Source: Platerodrilus igneus
Taxonomy: Eukaryota > Arthropoda > Insecta > Coleoptera > Lycidae
Direction of reading: 5' to 3'
Length of the DNA stretch: 64,000 nucleotides
Assembly (NCBI GenBank): GCA_036346225.1
Contig: JARFIW010000999.1
Span: 1,967,001-2,031,000, forward strand
A program made the translations under genes and the position numbers. Below are positions 42,181 through 53,318 of the stretch, in pieces. A model generated the notes under the pieces. The model ran no database searches, had not been told where the DNA came from, and worked only from the letters and a program-made list of their open reading frames with translations. Numbering within the stretch: the first letter of the stretch is position 1; every line of letters begins with the position of its first letter.

Positions 42181-42425
42181 ATGGACTATACCAGTAACCT
42201 CAATATGACTTTAGTTCGCAATAAAGATCCGATTCCTTTATTAGATCATTCAAGTATCTACAAATTAAATAGTTCAGCTTGTAACTGCTTTTATATTGGA
42301 CAAACTCGCCGTAAGTTCTATACACGTTTCAAAGAACAGGTATCTGTTATTACAAAATTTAGATTAAGTCCAACTAACAATAATTCCGATTCAGCGTTAG
42401 CCCGTCACATTGTCAATTCTTTTCA
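42181..42425 (+). pseudogene. Penelope-like element, GIY-YIG endonuclease relic
   Basis: The frame encodes NKDPIPLLDHSSIYKLNSSA then CNCFYIGQTRRKFYTRFKEQ, followed by SALARHIVNSFH. These are the two strands of a GIY-YIG nuclease (here IYK and YIG) with the CxC spacing and downstream arginine typical of Penelope retroelements, whose nuclease is the C-terminal domain after RT. The RT part is not present upstream. The frame then runs into the TTTA array, so the C-terminus is lost. Confidence 0.85.
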
Positions 42426-42426
42426 T

Positions 42427-42660
<234 letters not shown>

Positions 42661-43350
42661 AAAACTATGAGATACAAACAGGACAAGTTCCAGTGAAGTA
42701 TCCACTAATATCCATAAACATAAGTGTTCCGTCCTTGTACATAGTTTATAGTTTAGGATTTATTATTACTTGGGCTTGCTTGCTGTTCTCAATTCGACGC
42801 GGTAAATTTAAATTTTGTTAGTACAAATTTCCCCAAGGCGTTTATTTGATATACATTAACCTTGTGAATGGTGAGCATCTATTGCGCGTGGACGCACCAG
42901 ATTATCGTTTTGGAATATCCAAGGAACTTGCTCAACGAATTCGCTCAACGAGTATCGCGGAGTCCACCTTAGCTTGCTAGAGTATCGTAGAGACCGCATT
43001 ATTAGAAGAATGTTATAAAACCGCCGTAGCAACAAGTCGCTCTAGTGTTTGAAACCGCTTAAAAAACATCGTTGAAGAAACCGCATATCCTCGCTTATTG
43101 AAAGCCGCTGAAATTGTTATAGTAAAAACCGCAGTCGTACTTTATAGTGCCGTCTTGTTTGTGAATTGGTACACACCGCGTTGGTGTTCGCATCGTTTTT
43201 GTCCAGGTGCCGCGTCCGGTTTGCACGTGTTACACGCCGCTAATTGGATATTATACACTTTGATTGCACCGCCCTAGTTCGTGTGCTGCAAGCTATTAAT
43301 TGGTTACAACTTTTTTCATCGTTTCCGTTTCATCCAGGTGAGTACAAAAA
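42661..43350 (+). other. CCGC-rich island ending in a good splice-donor sequence
   Basis: Within 42970-43290 the sequence is less AT-rich and contains many short ccgc motifs (aaaccgc, gtgccgc, caccgccc). It ends in tcatccaggtgagtac at about 43333-43348, a strong match to the CAG|GTGAGT donor consensus. No open frame is long enough to be coding. It could be the untranslated first exon of a host or transposon transcript, but nothing downstream identifies a gene. Confidence 0.3.
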
Positions 43351-44023
43351 ATAAACGCTGCTTTGTTTCTTTGCCATGTGCATGAACATTAATTAATTGT
43401 GTTGCTTGTTGAAAACACGCCTATAGAAAAAATACAGTCCACACATCTCGCTTTTTGAGTTATTCGAAAGTCCCTGCATGTTACAATCAGTTTAATAACT
43501 CGCTTGATTGAAGTATAGTGAGCTTAAAGTTTACAAGTTGACAAAAAAAGGGTTTTTGTATAAATATCATTATATAAATAAATAGGCAACACAAGTAACA
43601 TAAGAATTATTATAACGCGTGTTATAAGTGCAAATCATACGGGCTACCGACAAATTTTGCATAGTCTTAGTGTTATATTTTAACTTATGAAAGGTTAGTG
43701 TGACTCTAGTTGGGTACCTGGACACATTGAAATTTATTAACTGTAGAGCACTAGGGCAGTCAATATAATTATTTACTTACCTATAGAGGAAGCACGCATC
43801 GGCCATAAAACGACGATTTTCTAATTGTAATAGTCCAGTACGTTGACAAAATTGAGAATAACTCTCCTGAAATATCCGATAATTAAGTGATTGAATGTTT
43901 TGACTCCATGGTATTTCTTCCGTGGAGGTGCTTCAAATTTGAAAAATGTATAAGATAAAATACGAATATTATTAATAACATTAAACTTTTTCTTCCCTAT
44001 ACTTGAATAGGCACGTTAATTTA
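43351..44023. other. No gene seen
   Basis: AT-rich DNA without supported features. Confidence 0.5.
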
Positions 44024-44335
44024 TTAAATCGCCATATTTTTGAAGAATTTGTATGTTATAGATTGTTCAATGTTGAAACCTTTAAATTTATTGTTAACCT
44101 GAAAATGGGCCCAGCCAGTGGCCTGAAACATATAGTTTTTCTTCAGAAATGTCATCATTTGTAGCTGTTTTTTGTCTTCCGGGTGTAGGACGATTTTTAC
44201 ACTTTTGAATGTCATTAAACACATGGCAAGCTTCAGAATGGGTTCTTCTGCGATTACCAAATCCAACAATTATTAAAATTTTAATGCGTTCGATTGCGGG
44301 CAAATTCTTAAACTGGGTGACACACAAAAGTCAAA
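44024..44335 (-). pseudogene. DUF4817-type transposase, N-terminal helix-turn-helix relic
   Basis: The minus strand from about 44327 reads QFKNLPAIERIKILIIVGFG, then RRTHSEACHVFNDI and NRPTPGRQKTATNDD. It follows the DUF4817 pattern (TxxERIEILxxVGxGxRxxTxxEVxxLFN ... RSGRPxxAT) of the helix-turn-helix domain of mariner-related insect transposases. A short deletion removes the middle of the domain. The catalytic DDE region is absent. Confidence 0.6.
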
Positions 44336-44412
44336 TCTAGATTTCAAACCGATTCTATAGTATAATTCCAGTTACTGGATGTTTGTGAAACACCACAAAC
44401 CTAAACCAGACA

Positions 44413-44604
44413 ACTTGCAGCAGATCATGATGTGGATCATGTGTATAAAAATAGGCCAACAATATTAGTTGAATTAGAAGCTCGAATTAGAGTTGCAAAA
44501 ACAAACATTCCTCAGGCATATCTGCAGAATACACTGGGCGCTTTTGTTGATAGATTTTTTCATTGTCAAGAAGTGAATGAACAACAATTTGAGCGCCTAT
44601 TGTG
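44413..44604 (+). pseudogene. DUF4817-type transposase, C-terminal relic, opposite strand
   Basis: A plus-strand frame ending at the stop 44602-44604 gives RPTILVELEARIRVA, NIPQAYLQNTLGAFVDR and NEQQFERLL. This resembles the C-terminal end of the same transposase family (RPxxLxELExRIxxA ... FxHLL). It lies 80 bp from the N-terminal relic but on the other strand. Confidence 0.5.
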
Positions 44605-45288
44605 ATTTTCTTAAGTTTCTTGTTAATTTCAGTTTTTGTTTAAATTATTTATTTTCATCGTTACTTTAGACTAAACATGCAAATATTATATCGCGTTGTA
44701 TTTCTAATCAATTAACGTTTCAAATAACACCAAAAAAAACTTATGTTGCTAGTTAGAAAAATTCAACATGACGGCCTCTGACAAAAGCAAGTTATATAAA
44801 TAAATGAGACTCATCACAAAATATGGGTATTTATATCTAATTTAAACATACCAAATATCAAATCTATACGTTAAACTGTTTCCATATAATTCCGTTTGGT
44901 GTGCTATTTTTTACGCACTTTGTATAAATATACGTGTTAATGCGGCAGTTAACTTCGATAACCACAGATGGTACAGAAAAAGTGGGCATGTATACGGAAA
45001 GTAAAATAAGAATAACGGAAACCTTCAAGTACTTACCTGAGTTATTAGATTTAGCGGTGTCCGAAAAACTAGTAGTAAAAAACTTCGACTTTTGATAGGA
45101 GGTCGTATCTGTCTAACAAAAATCATTGCGACGCACAGCACACTTTTAACTAAGTTTTCGCGGTACATCAATAACACAGAGTAATTTGAAGGCTGAATCG
45201 CGACAAATCTAATGACATAATTGTGTACAAGGCGGGTGCGAGTTTACTTGCAAGTTAACATTGTACTTGTAAATTGGAATTATTGAAA
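44605..45288. other. No gene seen
   Basis: AT-rich flank of the LTR retrotransposon that starts at 45293. Confidence 0.5.
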
Positions 45289-45292
45289 CACG

Positions 45293-45825
45293 AGTTATGT
45301 ATCCCCCAATTACCTATATATATTGAAATATTGAATCTAATAGGAATTATTAGAGATTGTTAAATAAAGTATAAGTTCATTGCAACATTGTAATACAAAG
45401 ATAACCCAGAGAGGTTATCGACAGTTCATGAGAACGGACATGCAACTTTGCATCCGTGAGGGCAGTGATACTGCAGATGGCAGGTCACAGGCGGTCAACA
45501 TACCGCAATTACTTAGAATTAAGATTGATACATTGTAACAAAGTGTAAAGCAGACATGAGATCTGCAAGTTCCCACAGCCGTGTGAGGGGCAGGTTATTA
45601 TAGAAAGCCCGGGAGCTCAAGGCCCGGCAGTCAGTCTGAGTATTACAGCTTTTGCATTGTTGTCTACCTAGACTACTCGCCCAGTACAATTAATTATTTT
45701 TTTTTAAAGTTATTATGAACCAGCTATTCTAAATTTCATTGTAATTTCTGTTAAGTTATTAAATTTTTGTTAAGTGTTTGAAGTTGTTTTTTAAAAACAC
45801 AGCTCCAAAGGCCCGAATCTTAACT
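45293..45825 (+). repeat. 5' LTR
   Basis: AGTTATGTATCC to ATCTTAACT, 533 bp, matching the solo LTR at 22594-23135. A tattatagaaag box near 45597 and the cggcagtcagtc motif near 45628 are in the position expected of a TATA-like element and initiator, but this is only positional. Confidence 0.9.
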
Positions 45826-45840
45826 GGCGCAGTCGTAACG
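45825..45840 (+). promoter_or_regulatory. tRNA-Ser-type primer-binding site
   Basis: tggcgcagtcgtaacg follows the LTR. The first 11 bases fit the complement of the tRNA-Ser 3' end used by 17.6/297/gypsy elements. Confidence 0.85.
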
Positions 45841-47397
45841 GATGTCAAAAGGGCACTAAGAATCCAAAAATCGGAAGATTGATGACCAAGAATTTTAATT
45901 CGAAATTTTGACAGAACCCAAACCAAGTTGGAGGAAGAACAAACATAGTCTAAATCCAGCAACAAACCAAGTTGGACGAAGAACAAAAATCGTCTAAATC
46001 CAACAAACAAACCAAGGTGGACAAGATACAGCATCGATCGAGCCCACCAAAGAAACAGATGAAATTAATGTAAGTTCATTTCCATTTTATACCTTTTTAA
46101 ACCAGAAACTATAATTGATATATGCTAGTATTATTATTTTATTGATTATTATTGTTTTATGAATTTTATTTTATGCCAATATTGTTTTGAAAATAGTTAC
46201 AAAGAGAATTATTTTCAAAAAAAACGAGACTTTATTTTGAGAAAGTATTAATCTATGAAACTTGAATTTTTAAAGAGATTTTTTTTCTTTAAAAAGCAAA
46301 TGAGACTTGATATTTAAGAGATTCTTACTACAATTATTAAAACAAACTCAAAGTAAACCAAAAAAAACGGACGCACATTCACTAACACCAAATAAGAAAC
46401 ATTAACCAGCGCGATTCAAAAGCACGTTTTCAATCCGGTAAACTAAAAGACAAAAAGCAAATTAATTTCAAAGCTAATTCGAACAAGCAGTTACGGAACG
46501 ATTATTTAAACCATTGACTTTATAAATTATAGCAAAACACTCTGCTACGGTAACCTAAAACCACCTAAGAAAGCAAAGCTCGCGATAGAAGCATCCTTTA
46601 TTATACACTTAAAACCTCAGAGAATTGCAATAACTTTCAGAATCTTTGTACAGTACTAAAGTATAACTTTCAACAACGCAATTTGCATCATAAGTAATAA
46701 ATTCATCACGACATAATAAAAGCAACGTAGTTTTGCATTAAAACCCACAAGTAATTAATCCATAAAAGCGCGTAAAATTGCAACTATCCTTAATTAAAAA
46801 TTAATCATCATTTATAAAGTGCATTATCTGAGTGAAGTTAAACGGTCATCATAAGAAGCTTTAATTAAAACGCTCATAATTGCACCTGAAAACTAACATT
46901 ACGGAGAGATCCAATTACCAACAAGCATTATAATTAAATACCGAGATATCTAAAAATAATTAGACGTACCATTTATGCAAGCATTCAGCGAGTACGGAAG
47001 TGACGTATCTAATTCCTATTAACACCTGTAAGTGTTAATTACCTCAACGTACGTGATTAAATTACAAAGTAACAAAGACTACATCTTTTAGTATTTAATT
47101 TCAACGATAAAGTGCAGAAGTAATTAATGTGCAAGAATTCAAGACAGACGAACTGTACGTTTATGCAACTCAAGCCACGGAAAGAGTATTAATTACTAAT
47201 TAACAGAACTGAACTAACGCAAAACAGAGTAAATACCGCGAGAAACTATTCTTCAGAAAGATAGAAACAGGCAAATTCAAGACTACGGTAATTAATTCAA
47301 CATTATTGAGTATAAATCTCACAAGTACATCACCGCACTGTGTAACTAAATATAAATAACGGCGACTACGATTCAAAAATAACCAGACGCAGTCTAA
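45841..47397 (+). other. Unusually long leader, no gene
   Basis: No coding frame is supported. At 45915-46030 a unit of about 45 bp (accaagttggacgaagaaca ... gtctaaatcca) is repeated two and a half times. The rest is A-rich on the plus strand. Confidence 0.6.
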
Positions 47398-48085
47398 ACT
47401 TAAAATTAACAAATCCAAACCAAAATTAATACTACAAGTACAAAATAAATCTCATTTTTACCAAATTTGAATTTACCCAATCTAAACTGAAAATTAACAA
47501 ATCCAAACTAAAAATAACGCTGAAAATAGCAAAATAAATCTCAATCTTTACAAAATTTGAATTTACCTAACCTAAATGAAAAATTAATAAACCCAAACCA
47601 AAATTAACGTTTCAAAAAAGAAAATCAACTCCAATTTTTACAAAATTCGAAATTATCCAAACCAAACGGAAAATTAACACATCCAAAGCATAATTAAAGT
47701 CACAAATAGCAAAACCAACCCCAAATTTTTACAAAATTCGAAATTATCCAATCTAAAAGGAAAATTAATAAAACCGAACCAAAATTAACATTACAAATAG
47801 AAAATCAACACCAATTTTTACAAAATTCGAAATTATCCAATCTAAAAGGAAAATTAATAAAACCAAAGCAAAATTAACATCACAAATAGCAAAACCAACC
47901 CCAATTTTTACAAAATCCGAAATTATCCAAACTAAACGGAAAATTAATACATCCCAAGCATAATTAACGCTACAAATAGCAAAATCAACCCCAATTTTTA
48001 CAAAATTTGAAATTTCACAACCCAAACGGAAATTTAATAAATCCGAAGCAAAAATAACAATACACATAGCGAAATAAACCTTAAT
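47398..48085 (+). repeat. 90-bp minisatellite in the leader, about 8 units
   Basis: Units start ggaaaattaata at 47759, 47848, 47938 and 48028, with earlier units more diverged (from about 47400). Period is 89-90 bp. Because 90 is a multiple of three, the minus strand shows a 100-codon open frame of 30-residue repeats, which is not a gene. The array ends about 20 bp before gag. Confidence 0.88.
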
Positions 48086-48104
48086 TCAAAAAAAAAATTT
48101 TTTT

Positions 48105-49100
48105 TTGAAAATTACCCAAAATCGTAAACAACTCTTAACCAACATGAGTAGTACAGACATGCGACTCTATTTGGAGACAATACAGATATTTGATGGCACG
48201 GAAGCACATCTCTCAAATTTTATTGGAGCAGCCGAAATGTTCCTAAAAACCTTCTACAAACCCGGAGATAACGAAAGGAATTCATTGCTTATACGCTTGA
48301 TAATTAGTAAACTAACCGGAAGGGCACTAACCTTAATCGCCAGTAGGGACGATTTACAAGAATGGCAGGAGTTTAAACAACTACTAATTGCATATTTTGG
48401 AGACCAACGTAACATAAAATGCCTGGTACGAGACCTAATAAACCTTAGAATGGAACCCAACCAATTCCCCTACCAATTCGGAATGAAATGCCAAGACGTG
48501 AGAAGTTTAATACTAACCAAATTAAAAATCGAAGAACCCGACCAAAACGTTAGACATTTAAATACAAAAATGTATGACGAAATGGCACTGGACACATATA
48601 TAAACGCTTTACCAGAACGACTATCGGATAAAATCAGATTCCAACGACCTCATGCAAGCCAAGAAGAAGCTGACAGACAACTAGCAGACTTATTAGACCA
48701 AGACATAATCCAGCACTCCAATTCACCATGGAGCAGCCCCGTGTTAATAGTACCCAAGAAATTAGACGCAACCGGAAAGAGAAAGTACGGAATGGTAATA
48801 GACTATAGAAAGTTAAATGAAAAAACGGTAGATGACAAATATCCACTACCAAATATAACCGAAATTTTAGACAAATTAGGCAAATGCCAATATTTTTTAA
48901 CATTAGACCTAGCATCAGGATACCATCAGGTAGAGATGGAAGAAAAGGACATATCAAAAACAGCCTTCAGCACACCTAGAGGACATTACGAATACAAACG
49001 AATGCCATTTGGATTAAAGAACGCACCCGCTACTTTCCAGATTTTTGTTAAGTGTTTGAAGTTGTTTTTTAAAACACAGCTCCAAAGGCCCGAACCTTAA
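48105..49100 (+). pseudogene. In-frame gag-RT fusion of the deleted retrotransposon
   Basis: The first Met is at 48105, and [10 protein letters not shown] at 48144 is the likelier start. Residues 20-184 are the capsid region of a 17.6/297-like gag ([19 protein letters not shown] ... [12 protein letters not shown]). At about residue 184 (nucleotide 48656) the sequence passes without a stop into [58 protein letters not shown] and [13 protein letters not shown] at 300-312. It then enters the end of the 3' LTR, which supplies the last 19 codons. The knuckle, protease and the YxDD box are missing, so no active RT could be made. Confidence 0.88.
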
Positions 49101-49102
49101 CT

Positions 49103-49222
49103 CACGTAACAAAATCAATTATTATAGGTTAGATAAGGTTACTGCAAAGCACATTATGCATTTTTATCAATTATTCATATACTAATGATGTTATTTAAAA
49201 TATCCCATTTTAATAAATTAAT
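49103..49222. other. Target duplication and AT-rich flank
   Basis: Begins with the duplicated cacg; no gene. Confidence 0.6.
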
Positions 49223-49399
49223 TTAATTATAGATACAAACGAAACATACCGCCCACAAAAATGCAAGGCATTTTTGAAAGAGAACTAATAACCAAGAGTG
49301 TGACGGAAATGTAGAAAAAGGCAAACAAAAAGAAAAAATTAAATTAATGCGAAGAAAAACAAAGAAACAATTAATGCGAACAAACCACAAATTACAAGC

Positions 49400-49840
49400 A
49401 AAGTAAAGGACAGGGCGCTTCAGCTCGCCTTGAGCGGTCTTGATGGTGACAACACGAACGACATCATCAGTTTCCGGATGTATCGCTACGACACGTCCAA
49501 GGGACAAACGAAGAGATGGAACGTTCTCGTCTTTAATTAGTACTAAAGTATCCAAAAGAACTGGAGGAGATGTTTTGTACCATTTGGATCGTTGCTGGAG
49601 TGTATGTAAATACTCCTTAGACCAACGGTACCAAAAATCTTGATGAATTCGTTGGAGCGATTGCCAACAAGAAAGGCGGTTAAGCAGAAGGTCGGAAAGG
49701 GCGGGTTCCGAAATAGCGGTTAAAGGTGCCACAGTCAGAAAGCGACCGGGCGTAAGACAGCTCAAATCATTGGGGTCATTGTTCAAAGAAGCGATAAGAC
49801 GTGAGTTTAAGATGACTTCAAACTCGATAGCAAAATAAGA
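49400..49840 (-). pseudogene. BEL/Pao integrase C-terminal (DUF5641) region
   Basis: The minus-strand frame reads NNDPNDLSCLTPGRFLTVAP, then RIHQDFWYRWSKEYLHTLQQ and ENVPSLRLSLGRVVAIHPET. It follows the DUF5641 pattern (LTPxHFLxGxPL ... FWxRWSxEYLxxLQxRxKW) at the end of Pao integrases. The upstream DDE core is missing. Confidence 0.85.
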
Positions 49841-50019
49841 TTGTTGAGTATACGCAAGCAGGGATCAAAGCATTGTACAACTCAGAAGAGGACGAAGGTC
49901 CGAAGTATCTTTCGAGTGGGTGACGTAGATTATGACAAAACGAAGAATCCAAACAACAATGCGCAAGATAAATGGAAAGAAAGAGTGATTTTATAAAATT
50001 GCTTGAATCTAACAGGAGG

Positions 50020-50660
50020 TTACGACAGTGGATAAAACAACAGAGCGTTGTTCAATGAAAACTGCAGGAGTATTTGAAGGCGAAATATGTGAATTGTAAG
50101 TTTCAAAGAACTGGAACAAGCTTGGTGAAGTCGCCCACGATAAAGAACATTGGCACAAGTCGGTAGGGAGTAAACCACGTGACCCGACATCGACAGGATT
50201 CTCGGTGGAGGGGATGTGATGTCAACAACACGATTGGCAACGAAAGTCTTCCAACGCTGCGGCGGGGAACGAATCCACGAAAGTACTACCATGGAGCCAG
50301 ACCAACGGTAAATTTTATGAAAAGTAAGGTTCGAATCAAAGGTTTTGAAGACAAAGATTAATAATTTGGATGCCAATGAGGCGGCCAACAATTCAAGCCG
50401 GCGCAAATAGATTGTTCAAAAAGGAGCGACGTTAGACTTGGCGCACACTAAGCGAATCTCAACGGCTGAAGGGGTAACAAAGCGAAAATAAACAGCAGCA
50501 CAGTAGCCACGTTTGGAAGAGTCAGTGAAACAGTAAACTTCGCACGTTGTAAACTTTGGCAGGATTAGAAAGCGGGGTAAAACAAAATCCTAAAGAAGCG
50601 GTAACCCATGCAAGTATCTTTCCCACAAACGGAGGAAGTTGGGGGAAGAGGGACTATCCC
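50020..50660 (-). pseudogene. BEL/Pao RNase H region
   Basis: The frame 50020-50406 gives RRLELLAASLASKLLIFVFK (the catalytic Glu segment IPRLELxAA), IYRWSGSMVVLSWI (with the S/D-S...VLxWI segment) and WKTFVANRVVDI. Upstream to 50660 the Peptidase_A17-type thumb region is readable with breaks. The domain degrades RNA in RNA-DNA hybrids. Confidence 0.8.
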
Positions 50661-50676
50661 ATTCTAATTTTAACGA

Positions 50677-51535
50677 CTATAAACGTTGAATTAAGTGTTT
50701 TACCAAGAAAGTAGCGAGGAATAAAAGTCCCATGAAATCAAAAATACTGGTTAAGTTAGAAAGTAGGTTACGCTTGGTACAGGAGGTACTTAGTGGCTGA
50801 AGTAGAAAACAAAAATTATCTGAGGTGGGGTTCAATTGAAAACCTAGAACTTTTAGGAGTTGAGTGTCAGGATCCTCAAAGGAGCGGAATTGCGCGAATT
50901 GTTGCATAGGGAAAAAATCTTTTAATAATTCGGGATGGTTACTTGACCATTTATGAAGTTCGAAAGCACCAAGTTTTAAAAGATCAATTAGTTGATTACG
51001 TAGATCGAGGGATAATTTAATAAAATGTCCACCAGTAGCGACGTCATCAATGCAAGCATAGTGGCGTATAGCGGCTAACGGATAAGAATTCCCTTCGTCA
51101 ACGACCAACTGTAGAAGTGTGCGTATGGCAAGAAAGGGAGCACAATTGATTTCATACGTAACGGTATTTAATTGAAAATCCTTAATGGGCTCCTCAGGAG
51201 AGAAACGCCAAACAATTCGTTGATAATCACACTGAGCGGGATTTACAAAAATTTGTCTGTACATCTGACGAATATCGGCAGTGACAACATAAGGATGTAA
51301 ACAAAATTGTAACAAAATTGCGGTAATATCTGGTTGCAGCTTCGTCCCAACAAAGAAATGATCGTTTAAGGATGATTGAGACAGAGTTTTTGCAGAAGCA
51401 TTGAAAACAACTCGTACTTCGTACTTTCGTGCTTTCGGGTTTCACAACGCAATGGTGTGGGATGTAGTAAGAAAAGTCCGAATAAGACACACTAACAACA
51501 GATTGCATATGTAGAGAATCCCGCCTTTCACGCAT
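50677..51535 (-). pseudogene. BEL/Pao reverse transcriptase
   Basis: Frames 51227-51535 and 50677-51315 encode YYIPHHCVVKPEST, then VVTADIRQMYRQIFVNPAQC (first Asp), YQRIVWRFS and YACIDDVATGG with the catalytic ADD-equivalent IDD. It continues through SFEDPDTQLLKVLGFQLNP. A frameshift joins the two near 51310. Confidence 0.88.
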
Positions 51536-51676
51536 GAACGAAACGCACTGTTCTTAAAGACGACGTTGCTTAAGTAGACGATTTTCTAAAGAAACAAATC
51601 GTTGTAAAACAAGGTCACGACTACCTGGAAGAAATGGTTCTTGATCTTTAAACGGCAGTGAGACGACATATCGACC

Positions 51677-52085
51677 TTATTGATTGCAGCGAAGCGTATC
51701 GACAAAATGTTTTTCAACAAAAGTTTCTTCAGACGTCAAAAATTGAGCGGCGGGGACAGCTTCGACTTCCCAAAATTTAGAGACAATATCTTCCATTAGG
51801 GAAGCAGAATCTGTCATACAAAACAAGCTAATTACTTCAAAGGCGGGCGAGGAGGTGTGCTTCCCATTAAAACATATCCAAAAAATAGTATTAATAGCAA
51901 CCAGGTTGATCGCTAGCACCCTGGATGCGACCGTCTAATAACACTTGGGGAAAAGTATCCACGCCACGTCAGAAATTAATGGGCCCTGATTAAGCAAGGA
52001 GCTGATCAGCTAGCTTGAGGTTAGCCAGATGATTGAAATGTTCTAAAGAAATATTAGCTGTAGGTAAATTTTCACAAATTTTGGA
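51677..52085 (-). pseudogene. BEL/Pao protease region, second half
   Basis: The minus strand reads VVLSKICENLPT at the insertion edge, then PQVLLDGRIQGAS-like sequence, and VSKFWEVEAVPAAQFLTSEE at 51740, the usual FWELE link between protease and RT. It joins the first half across the LINE insertion. Confidence 0.75.
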
Positions 52086-52094
52086 AAGCACTAC

Positions 52095-53318
52095 ATTATA
52101 ATGTAATTACGGACCGTTATGCTTGGGGCCACGTTCCCAATGCTCCACCCGAAGGTACTACATTGAGTTTAAACGCGAAAAGTAAACGTGCTCCAAATTT
52201 AATCTAACTTCAGGTTAATCAATACTAAATAAAAATCTAACAAACTGAAACTAAAATTAGGGTTTAAAGAATGGTATCCCTAGCGTTGAATCTAGAGTTA
52301 GCCCGATCCACAAGACACACGCAAAAATGAATCAGGAGGAATCCGTAATACCGGATAGCAGCTGCCAGCTCTGCTTACCGGTTTGACCTGAAGGATCGTC
52401 TTAAAACTATCCAAATCTAGCTAGCTAATATTAAAAATGGATTCGAATTTTCTAAGCATTCGCCAAATGTTTAATAGTGAATCCAGCTATTTTGCCCGTT
52501 CTATATATTTACAAATTCGTCCTCCCTGGTTTAAGTATTTATTCAAATTTCATCCTAAATTTGTCACTAGCGTTCCCTATCATTCCCTAACTGATATATT
52601 ATAAGTACAATCTTCTTTCATATATAACTGCCACCAAAAATTGGCAGCAAACGTCTAGCAAATAAAATCAAGCCACAAAACAAAAATACAGGCAAAAATA
52701 TAAATATAAAATAAGTATAAATATAATGTAAGTATATTAATAAACATAAAATAAATATATAAATAAATTATTAAGTATCTAAATAAGCAAAAGCATGCAA
52801 CAGTGCATAAATTAGCAAAAGCATCGCCCAAATTATCAGTTGACTCGCATAAGCATTATTATGGCTAGCGCCATTACATACAAACATGCTCGTTAGATTA
52901 TTACAAAATCTCCTTATTAATACAAGTCAATGCTTATGCGAGTACAGCCGCCACAATTTTAATCCTACCTCGTATATAAATTTCCCAAGCATCCGAAGAT
53001 CTGGTCGTCTTCTTACGTCTATTGGTATCTTACTGCTAATTGGAAATGATGCACTGTTAAAGTTCTGATGGGTATGCATTAAACGTTATAGAGGGTATTA
53101 CAATCACTATCACTTTTAAGTCGGGGAGAGGAGGGGGGATCACTCTATTTTATTTTTTTTAAATTTATTTGCTGATTTAAGTTAATTAGGGTTTACTGAT
53201 TTATTTTGTTGTTATTTATTTGTTTCAGTTTATTCCCGTTTCCGATTTTTCCGCGCGTATAAGGTGGGACAGTGATTGTTGTAGTGGTGTGGGGTTTATC
53301 GTGTATATTAGATTTTGG
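52095..53318 (-). other. 3' UTR of the LINE
   Basis: No coding frame is supported. It contains a 14-bp inverted repeat (ctcgcataagcatt near 52843, complement near 52930) and, near the 3' terminus, the SINE-like block gctccacccgaaggtactac at 52141-52160. Confidence 0.55.

Larger units (their letters stand above)
45293..49102 (+). mobile_element. 17.6/297-like LTR retrotransposon, internally deleted, TSD cacg
   Basis: The 4-bp duplication cacg (45289-45292, 49103-49106) bounds a complete insertion. It has a 533-bp 5' LTR (45293-45825), a primer site, a 2.3-kb leader, one gag-RT fusion frame (48105-49100), and only the last 63 bp of the 3' LTR. Protease, the catalytic half of RT, RNase H, integrase and most of the 3' LTR are absent. 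Because the ends keep a target duplication, the deletions either were in the RNA copied or happened later inside the element. The solo LTR at 22594-23135 is the same family. Confidence 0.9.

Noticed and set aside
47765..48067. Minus-strand 100-codon frame with 30-residue repeats
   Set aside because: It is the shadow of the 90-bp minisatellite in the retrotransposon leader and is antisense to the element.
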